Assembly: GCA_017590115.1 (NCBI GenBank)
Contig: JAGGNK010003335.1
Span: 15,128,494-15,192,493 of the forward strand
Length of the DNA: 64,000 nucleotides
Origin: Montifringilla adamsi
Lineage: Eukaryota; Chordata; Aves; Passeriformes; Passeridae
Direction of reading: 5' to 3'
This document shows, in pieces, positions 54,701-64,000 of the stretch. The position numbers and the translations under genes were made by a program. The notes below the pieces were generated by a model. The model worked only from the letters and a program-made list of their open reading frames with translations. It had not been told where the DNA came from and searched no databases. The stretch's first letter is position 1; every line of letters begins with the position of its first letter.

Positions 54701-55761
54701 GACTGCAGTGACACAAACGTCCCTCCCAGCCCAAACCACCCCGGGTGTGGCAGCCCCGAGTCCCAGCCTGGAGAAGGGTGGCCACGGCCTGAGCACCGTG
54801 AGCTTGCAGAGCTCCACTGGTGATCCCAGCAGTGCCTGGGCCCCTGCAGGAGGAGTTGGGGTGGGGTGAATGCTTTGGGTGCTCGAGGCACAGTCTGAGC
54901 TCTGTTCCTGGCTGGAACAAAGCCCTCTGGGCTCCAGCACTGCCCCACTGCTGTGGGGTGTGGGTACCAGCTGCAGTAAGGAGCTGGAATCCACACAGCT
55001 CCTGGAGTGTTCTCAGAGCATGTGGGTCAGGGTTTTACAGGGGCTGCAGGGGCTCAGCCTTTGTCCAAGACTAGAAATGGATAAAAATTTTCAGTTTAGC
55101 CATTATTGACTGTTTTCAGACAAGACACAGGGCAGCTTTGAAGTGAGTCTGTAAATTAGAGTAGCCCTGCAGCTCCCAGACTGAGAGACTCCTTCATCAT
55201 TGACAGGGAAGAGGAGGGAGGAGATGAGGAGGCTTCCTGACTTCTGGTTTTCCGCCTGTTCCTGTAAATAGTGTGCTCTGTGTGCCTGGCTGGGTAAGGA
55301 TGGAGACACAGGGGAGCAGGTCAGTGCCAGTGGGGTTCCCAGTGCTCACAGCCCCTTCCCCACCCCAGGCTCTGCCCCCCGGCCTCAGGGGCTCTCAGTT
55401 GGCACCAACGTCTATTTCTCCTTTTCTTTCCTTTTCCCCATTTTTCAGTGGGGGTCTGGAGCCGGGGCAGAGCAGCAAAAAGTCACCTGAGTCCATGGTG
55501 TGAGGATGTTTCCCCAGCTGGCCCCACAGGAGCTCTGGTGCAGCTGTGACCTGTCACCGTGTGTCCCTGTCACCGTGTGTCCCTGTCACCACTGCCAGCC
55601 CAGGGCAGAGCTGCAGCTCCAGCCAGACCAGCCCCGTTCTCTGTTGTTCCTCCAGACCCTGTCCCACCTGAGAGACCCTCAGGGGGTGACACTGGGGACA
55701 GGCCATGGCTCCCTGTCACGGTCAGAGCGGGGCTGCAAAGCCGGGTGGTGCCTCCCGTGGT
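54701..55761. other. Intron, no recognised element
   Basis: Mixed composition, short repeat CACCGTGTGTCCCTGT at 55556-55590. Confidence 0.35.
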
Positions 55762-56200
55762 CTGGGGGTGTCAGGGCTGTGCAGAGCTGGCAGGGGCTGC
55801 TCCCTGGTGGTGTTTCCATGGTCCAGGGCTGTGCAGAGCTGGCAGGGGCTGTTCCCTGGTGGTGCCTCCCATGGTCTGGGGGCTGTGCAGAGCTGTGCAG
55901 GGCTGGCAGGGGCTGTTCCTCGGTGGTGTTTCGGCTGTGCAGAGCTGTGCAGAGCTGGCAGGGGCTGTTCCCCGGTGGTGTTTCCATGGTCTGGGGGCTG
56001 TGCAGAGCTGTGAAGAGCTGGCAGGGGCTGTTCCCCGGTGGTGTTTCCATGGTCTGGGGGCTGGCAGAGCTGGCAGGGGCTGCTCCTTGGTGGTGTTTCC
56101 ATGGTCCAGGGCTGTGCAGAGCTGGAAGGGGCTGTTCCCCGGTGGTGTTTCCATGGTCTGGGGTGTCAGGGCTGTGCAGAGCTGGCAGGGGCCGTCCCTG
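55762..56200. repeat. About 40-65-bp minisatellite
   Basis: Units contain GTGCAGAGCTGGCAGGGGCT, TTCCCCGGTGGTGTTTCC and ATGGTCTGGGGGCT, about 8 copies of uneven length. It ends about 700 bp before the KCTD16 exon 2 acceptor. Confidence 0.95.
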
Positions 56201-57368
<1,168 letters not shown>

Positions 57369-57769
57369 GCTTCGGGTGGGCAGAGCACGACCTCGTCACG
57401 CTAGAGCCAGATCCCAAGTGACACAGCAGTAATTCCCAATAACAACTACTCGTTAGGTCGCCAAAACCAAAATCCATCTCTAGTACTGCCTAATTTGCCT
57501 ATTTCACCTTAACATTTCTAGTCGTAGGGGAACGATATTTTTGCAGTCCTGGAAGCACAATGACAAACGCTTTTGTTTGTTAACTTGGAGTCTTACACAA
57601 GCTGAAAACCTTAAGGGCACAACCAGGCCCACCCCAAGGGACGCTCGTGTGGCCCCGGAGCAGGCAGGGCACAGGAGGGCTCCGTGCCCTCTGCACCCTG
57701 CTGGGGGCACGGTGCCTGCAGGGAGGAGCACAGCACAAAGCCCCAGCTCTGCCCCGGCAGTTTAAGCAT

Positions 57770-57851
57770 GTGTATTTATATATGTGCATATATATATGTG
57801 TGTATATATATCTCTGTGTATATATATATGTATATATATATCAATATATAT
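57770..57851. repeat. (TA)n / TGTATA microsatellite
   Basis: Alternating TATATA and TGTGTATA runs about 400 bp after the stop codon. Confidence 0.95.
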
Positions 57852-58846
57852 TGCTTAAAGATTTCCTGGCTCTCTCCTTATAACTGCACTTTCTCAGAAA
57901 AGAGCATTTTTTTAGTCTGTGGATGTCCCGTTTCTTCTCCAGGCCTTTGAGGGCTGAGCAGTAGAAATCCATCTCCCTGTCTCTCTCCCGCTCCCCCTGC
58001 CAGTCCTTCCCCCTCCCTGGGGCGCTGTAACCGTGTCCCAGTGGAGAGCAGGGTGCAGCCTCTGGGTTTGTGTCACCATCAGCAAAATATCCCGCTTGTT
58101 TGGGATGCCCTTGTCCCTCCTGTGTTTCCCAAGGCTCTCGGCTGTTACAGGCGTGCTGATCCCCCTGGAAAGCTGCAGGGATGGCTCTGGGCTGTGGGGG
58201 TGCTGGGGAGGGTGCTGGCTGCTCAGGTGCCAGGTGTGTGTGCCAGGAGCGGCTGTCCAGCTGGCAGGGACAGCGGGCACTGCGCCCCTCTGCCCCAGAA
58301 ATGCCCCAGCCCAGCCGGGGGGCTCCGAGCCGGCGCTGCAGGAGGGAGCAGGGCTGTGCCAGGAGGAAACAGCCCCGGAGGAGCTCCCTGCAGCTCCTCC
58401 TGTGAGTGCCAGCCGTGCCAGGGCCGTGTGGCACTGCAGCAAAGCACTGTGCCCTCCGTGTCCCCGGAGCTGAGGGAAGGGCTGGGCTGGTCCTGTGCTG
58501 CCCCGAGCCCGGGGAAGGGCCAGGGGAGGGGGCACGGACTGGCCAGAGAGGGGCCGGGGCTGGGCAGGGGGCTCGGGCTGCTGGGGCAGCTGTGGAGAGG
58601 GACAGAACACTCCAGTGCTCCAGCTGGGGAGGCCACAGCTGGGAACACACCAGCTGGAGGATTTGGGATTAATAATTTCTTTTCTAAAGGCACAGGAAGA
58701 AGATTTATATATATATATATCTATGAATATGAGACTGTGGGCAGTGCCAGTGCTGGTAACTCAGAACTCGGGTTCTGACTCAGGCAGTGTCCTGCAGGTT
58801 CCAGGCTCCCCTCCCACGCCGCAGGAGCTGCTGTGGGAGTGCAGCC

Positions 58847-58905
58847 CTGCTGTCCTGCAGTCCTGCAGTCCTGCTGTCCTGCTGTCCTGCTGTCCTGCCT
58901 GCACA
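58847..58905. repeat. 8-bp CCTGCTGT repeat
   Basis: About seven copies of CCTGCTGT or CCTGCAGT. Confidence 0.93.
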
Positions 58906-59010
58906 GTCCTGTGCTCCTGCTGCAGCTCCAGCCAGGAGGAGCCACAGTGCCTGCAGGGCTCCATCGCCCCGGCCTGGGCGGGGGTCCCAGGGAGCCCCCA
59001 GCCGTGTACT

Positions 59011-59181
59011 GGGCAGAATTCCCAATTTCAGGGGCTTCACCACCCCTGAGACCCCTGAGCAGGACTCAGAGCCCTCGGGGGACACAGAGCACGTGCCATT
59101 TCCGCAGACCCGTGGGGACCAAAAGCTTTGCCCTTCTCCCCAAGCCATCCCTGGCGGAGCTCCGGGCTGCGCGGCGCTCAG
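59011..59181 (+). repeat. 171-bp direct repeat, copy 1
   Basis: GGGCAGAATTCCCAATTTCA through GGGCTGCGCGGCGCTCAG. Matches copy 2 (60199-60369) at 170 of 171 positions by eye; the difference is A versus G in CTTCACC / CTTCGCC. No match outside the segment. Confidence 0.95.
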
Positions 59182-59667
59182 AGGGCTCTGCCTGGGAAAT
59201 GCTCACTGGAGAGACCCAGCACTCCTGGGGCTGTGCTGCAGAGCCAGCTCGGGGCTTGGGACGTTCCCTCCCACTGGAATTCTGGCTCTCGTGCCACCCT
59301 CTACTCACGGGCTCAAAAGGCACATCTTCCCACGGAAATCAATGATTTGTACAGGCTCCACAGATTTGGCCCTGCTTAGTTATTTCATGCTTCGTTTATA
59401 GCATTTTTCTCTCCCCATTCAACATTTCCTGCATCTTGTCCCCCTGGGACCCCTGCCCCCTTGCTCTGGCACCAAGCAAGAGCCAGGAACAGATGGAGCT
59501 CTGCTCTGCATTTCAGCAGGGCACGGCGTTCAGGACAGGTCCCCATTGCTCCTTGGCAGGAGACTGCAGCAAAAACCTCGTGCTGGCACTCCAGATCTTC
59601 CCCTGGCTCTCTTTCATATCCCGGCTCTCTGGGCTGCCTGTGCAGGGTGGAGGAGCAGGCACTGGGG

Positions 59668-59702
59668 GAGTGTGAGTGTGAGTGTGTGAGTGTGTGTGTG
59701 CA
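59668..59702. repeat. GT-rich microsatellite
   Basis: [23 protein letters not shown] run. Confidence 0.9.
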
Positions 59703-60198
59703 GGGTGGGGACAGAGCCAGCTGGGTGACAGGAGGGGCTGGTGCCTTTCTGGCAGGGCTGCTCCCCCTCTGTGGGAGGTGGCACCTGTCCCATGCCAGGG
59801 CAGGACACCCCTGCAGAGGGTGGGTGGCACCTCTGGCCCCTTCCTCCCCTGCCCTGGGGCTGTGCAGGGATGGGGCCGGGATGGAGGGAGGGAGCAGTGC
59901 AGCACAGGGCAGAAAGGAAACTGGAACAGAGATTGCCTGAGAGACCCCTGGGCTTGGGCTGGAAATCATTCTGTCAAATTCAGCTTGGTTTCAGTGAGAG
60001 AACCCGTGTGTCTGCCTAGGACAGGTTTTGTAGCGAGCCAGAATTAAACTCCACTCATGGAGTACTTTATTCTTTCTAAATTATCTGGGCAGAAAACTGG
60101 ACTCAGAGCTACTTTCCACCAGTAACAAAAACCAAGTTCTGTTACAACTAATGTGAGAACTTCCCTAGCCTGCAGTGGGACTGAGGCTCGGCTCCCAA

Positions 60199-60369
60199 GG
60201 GCAGAATTCCCAATTTCAGGGGCTTCGCCACCCCTGAGACCCCTGAGCAGGACTCAGAGCCCTCGGGGGACACAGAGCACGTGCCATTTCCGCAGACCCG
60301 TGGGGACCAAAAGCTTTGCCCTTCTCCCCAAGCCATCCCTGGCGGAGCTCCGGGCTGCGCGGCGCTCAG
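60199..60369 (+). repeat. 171-bp direct repeat, copy 2
   Basis: Same segment 1,188 bp after copy 1. The intervening 1,017 bp is unique. See the finding on whether this is biological or an assembly effect. Confidence 0.95.
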
Positions 60370-60876
60370 GCGAGCAGAGCACGGCTGGGCTCACCTGGCC
60401 GTTTGTTCGCTCTCTTCGCAGGCTGTGGGCTGAAGCAGCAGACAGGGCTGGGTGTTCCTGGCCATCCGAGTCCCCCTGCCGTGTCCCTCCCTGCTCTCCC
60501 AGCCCTGGCAAGGCTGGAGGAATTTCCCAGCCCCCTCCCCAAGCCCCCCAGCACTGCGAGTACGGGCTTGGCTTTCAGAGTACTTTATGCATAAGGCCCC
60601 ATGTGTATCATGGTACAAAATTATTGTCCAGTCTTATGGATAGTTTATGCCCCAGCGGGGTTTTGTAGATTAATAGTAAAAGAACAAAACAAAGAAAAAA
60701 AAAAAGAAAAAAAGAAGCAGGAAAACATGAAAACCAGAAATGACAAACAAGTGGAACAAGGTAATCCTTGGCAACAACTGAAATTGTGACTATAGCCATT
60801 GCTCCATGCTTTAAGATGTTAGAAGAGCTGAAAATATTTTTGCATGCTAAAACCTGACATCACAGTCCCGTGCTTT

Positions 60877-60945
60877 GTGTGAGTGTGAGTGTGTGTGAGT
60901 GTGAGTCTGTGTGTGTGTGTGAATGTGAGTGTGAGTGTGTGTTCC
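60877..60945. repeat. GTGTGA microsatellite
   Basis: Repeats of GTGTGAGTGTGAGTGTG over about 70 bp. Confidence 0.92.
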
Positions 60946-61100
60946 CAGGGACACGGATTGCTCCATGATTAATCACTAGGGGAAAATTAGACCAAATGAA
61001 ATGAGCCCAAGTGGGTTTGATTTATGTGGCCTTCACGTCTCCAGCCTGAGGTGAAATGGTTATTGCTCTCCAGTGCTGCAGAAATAAAGGTCTTAGACTT

Positions 61101-62842
61101 CAGCAATGACAGGCAGCCGCAGCCTGCAGGGCAGGGCAGGGCCGGGGGGGCTCTGCCCGGGGGTGTTTGTGCGGGACCTGCTGGGGTGTGACCCCACGGG
61201 CAGCTGTTTGTGGGTGCTTTGTGCAGGGCTGGGGCCGTGCTGGCAGGTTCTGTGCTGCTCGGAGGGACGGGGGGCTGCAGGTGGAACACAGGGGCCCTGG
61301 GCAGTGCTGGGGGCTCTCACACCCCCGGGGGGGTCAGCAGCTCTGCCCAGCACCCCCCAGTGCTGCCCAGAGCCCCCCTTCCCCCTCCTCACTCGCTGCT
61401 CTCTCTGCACCACCAGGGCCCCACAGCACCCCTGCACCTTTGGGGTGTCCCTGTGCCACCCCCGGGACAGGGCTGGGGACACCTGGCAGGGCAGGGGAGC
61501 CCTGGGAGCCTGAGGCAGAGCAGGCTGAGTGGAAAGGCTGCTCATGGTGGCCCCGAGGCTCGGGGCTGGCTGGTGCTGGCTCAGGAAGGGGCACCAAACC
61601 TCTGCAGGCAGCAGGAGGGTGGCAGCAGGGTGACATCCCCCATGAGCCCGGGAGATCCCTTCCCAGCATTAGTGCCATGCACACAGAGATGCACAGCTGC
61701 ACGGGCTGGGGACAGAGCCACCTGGGTGACACAATGCCCTGCAGGGTAAAAAAAAAAAAAAAAGAAAAAGCACTTTTAAATTATTTATATTATAAAAAGA
61801 CATTCTTTATTTTTCTTGGCATTGATGTCACTTAGCTACAAAATCCGTTTATAAATAGGATATTGCAGATTTTAAACTATAGCAATGCTCGAGCAAACAC
61901 GAATTCAGAGTTCCACAGAGAAAACGAGCGAGGTGAAGCAGAGGGTGGCAGGGCCCAGCTGGCTCCGTGGGTGACACTGCAGTGTCAGAGGATGTCCCTG
62001 AGTGGCCCCTCAGGCCTGGGGCTGTGCTGAGGTGCTGCCAGTGCAATATTTCCCAGCCACGTGGGAGGCAGAGGGGCTCTGGTGCCCCCGGGCTCTCTCT
62101 CTCTCGGGGCCTTGCTCACGTTACATTTTCGGACCTCATCCAGCACTCAGTGACTTCGCCGAGGCTGAGTCAGGCTGTTGCACATTGATGTAGATTAAGT
62201 GGCACCCACTGAATTACCTCTCGACTTTCCAACGTGGTTCACTTGTACATAAGTGTAATGTCAAACTGTTTACAGGTTCTTTTGTGCGTAATTGTGGGGG
62301 GGAAAAAAAATGTTTTAACTACAAATTTAAAGGAATCGATTTTACTGGAAGGTGTTTAAAAAAATGAATGTGCTTAATACAGTATAGACATCCTTGCTAA
62401 TGGTCTCACCTGAATGCATGTATCCGTGTTGTCAGTCCCACCAGTGAGGTTATTGGCAATATTCTGCAGTCTGTGAATAGCAAATATGCATAAACTACTG
62501 TGACTCTGACAAATATAACTCGGTAACTGTTTCTACTGTGGTATGTGAAAAAATCCTGTAGCTTTTAGCCTGCTGTATTTCCCTGGTGCAAGGAGCTCCA
62601 GGAAAGAGAGAGATCTGGGAGAAATGAAGTCACAGCTGCGCCCTGAGCGGGGTGGTGACAGCCCCTGCCAGGTGCCCGTGCTACAGGTGCTGAAAATGCC
62701 ATTTTCAGAGGCTGGCAGCTGGAAGGGAAGGTGCTGCTGCCCCGGGTGGGGCTGGGGAGGGCAGAGCCTGGCAGGGGCTCTGGGACCTGCATGGGGGAGC
62801 TCAGCCGTGCTCGGGGGGTGCTGGGGCTCACAGCTGCAGCCA
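61101..62842 (+). other. Distal 3' UTR or downstream flank, with AT-rich conserved-looking part
   Basis: GC-rich to 61740, then a 16-base A run at 61748-61763 and AT-rich sequence. The stretch 62200-62565 (CTTGTACATAAGTGTAATGTC, TTAATACAGTATAGACATCC, GCAATATTCTGCAG) resembles conserved 3' UTR sequence. No gene recognised. Confidence 0.45.
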
Positions 62843-63098
62843 GCTGCTGGTTGCTATTCCAGCTGACAGGGAATGGGCTGTACTGGGAGCTGCTGGTTGC
62901 TATTCCAGTTCAGCAAGGAATGGGCTGTACTGGGAGCTGCTGGTTGCTATTCCAGTTCACAGGGAATGGGCTGTACTGGGAGCTGCTCTTTGCCATCCCA
63001 GTCCAGCAGTGGTGCTCTGTACTGGGAGCTGCTCTTTGCCATCCCAGTCCAGCAGTGGTGCTCTGTACTGGGAGCTGCTGCTGCCGCTCCAGCTCACA
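62843..63098. repeat. About 46-bp minisatellite, 5-6 copies
   Basis: Units start AGCTGCTGGTTGCTATTCCA and include GGGCTGTACTGGG; later units change to CTTTGCCATCCCAGTCC. Confidence 0.95.
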
Positions 63099-64000
63099 GT
63101 GAGAGCTCACAGGAGGGCACAGGCCAGAATAAAGGCGTTGGTGCCCCTCAGCTGTCTCACACACCCGCAGAAGTGCATCCATGGATACACCCAGGCTTTC
63201 GTGCTCACAGGGGCTTAGCACTGGCTCATGTAACCCCTTCCCTCCCTGCTGGCTGGGCGTTATCCTCCCTCCAAAGCAGTGGCACTCTCCCCAGTTTATT
63301 CTGGGCTGGTTATTACTGTTTTTAACCTGCAGTACCTGGCTGTGGTCCGGAGGAAGCCCCTTCCCATGGCCCCTTCCTGGCAGGAGGTGAGAGCTCCATC
63401 TCTCAGCACCTGCCCCAGGCGGGCTCTGGGTGCTGCAGTGCCTGCCCTTGGGGCTTTTAGAGCTGTGTCCCTCAGTGGGGAGGGGGATGCTGGCTGAGCT
63501 CCCCTGCGGCCCAGAGCTGGGAGGGCACTTCAGGGGCACAGGGGCACAGGGCCCTGCAGGGGCTGTGCCAGGATGGGAGTGCTGGCATCACCCGGCTCGT
63601 GGCACTGCTGCTGGGCAGAGGGGCTGCACCCTGCTCCCTCTGCCTGGGCTGGGCTCAGCCTCCTTCCCTGCAGCCTGCCAGGAGCAGAACACGCCGGGGC
63701 TGCCGTGACCTCGGCTGGTGACAGCTCTGCTCCCAGGACACCCTCAGCCCTGAGCAGGGCTCACCTCCGTGTGCCCATTGTATTCCGGGCAGGAAGGTGA
63801 TTTTGGTTATTCTGAGCGCTTCTGAGCACTGGCTTGTCTGCTTTCCGTGTCAGGGCAGATGTGAAAGAGCAGTGGGTGTTGAGGTAGAACACCTGCACAG
63901 TAATTACTGAGGATGTAATTACCTCCCCCCCGCAGCACGGGGTGATGTGCTCGGGAAGGAGGAGAGATTCCCTTTGGTACCAGGTGATACCAGAAAATGA
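63099..64000. other. Downstream flank, no recognised element
   Basis: An AATAAA at 63128-63133 lies in GC-rich sequence. No gene or transposon is recognised to the window end. Confidence 0.35.

Larger units (their letters stand above)
57369..61100 (+). other. KCTD16: Presumed KCTD16 3' UTR, proximal part
   Basis: Follows the stop codon without a recognised gene. Candidate poly(A) signals: ATTAAA at 60043 and AATAAA at 61083. Neither is decisive. Contains a TA-rich microsatellite, short CCTGCTGT repeats and the 171-bp duplicated segment. Long 3' UTRs are common for brain-expressed KCTD genes, but the end is not determinable here. Confidence 0.5.

Overview
The window is a piece of bird nuclear genome, most likely from a passerine. 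The evidence for a bird is the many 5'-truncated CR1 retroposon fragments. The evidence for a passerine is one tRNA-Ile-headed, CR1-tailed SINE of the TguSINE1 type near 19.05-19.20 kb. GC-rich minisatellites are also dense. There is no operon, phage, CRISPR or other prokaryotic feature.

I can support only one protein-coding gene, KCTD16, on the + strand, and its coding region is complete. Coding exon 1 (1050-1881) carries the BTB/T1 and H1 domains. One intron of 55,035 bp (1882-56916) follows, with consensus GT and AG ends. Coding exon 2 (56917-57368) carries the variable linker and the C-terminal H2 region. Joined, they encode 427 residues with no frameshift or internal stop. KCTD16 is an auxiliary subunit of GABA-B receptors that forms oligomers through its T1 domain.

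Layout: 1-1049 is upstream sequence that begins in a CpG-rich block and ends in a splice-acceptor-like site 11 bp before the ATG. Positions 1882-56916 are intron, a mosaic of three things: (a) CR1 fragments and one SINE; (b) about twenty minisatellites with units of 8-92 bp, several producing long spurious reading frames; (c) AT-rich blocks containing POU-octamer or homeodomain-type motifs, which are candidate enhancers. CpG-rich blocks inside the intron lie at about 23.9-24.4, 30.6-31.1, 36.2-36.8, 44.3-44.7 and 53.9-54.2 kb. The 36.2-36.8 kb block also has a TATA box followed by a splice-donor-like site, so it is a candidate internal promoter. From 57369 to the window end is the presumed 3' UTR and downstream flank. 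It contains a 171-bp direct repeat with one mismatch, about 1.2 kb apart, which is either a recent duplication or an assembly artefact.

I did not find a new biological system. The most useful leads are the candidate internal promoter, the candidate conserved regulatory blocks, the 171-bp repeat, and the number of minisatellites, one of which has grown inside a CR1 element.
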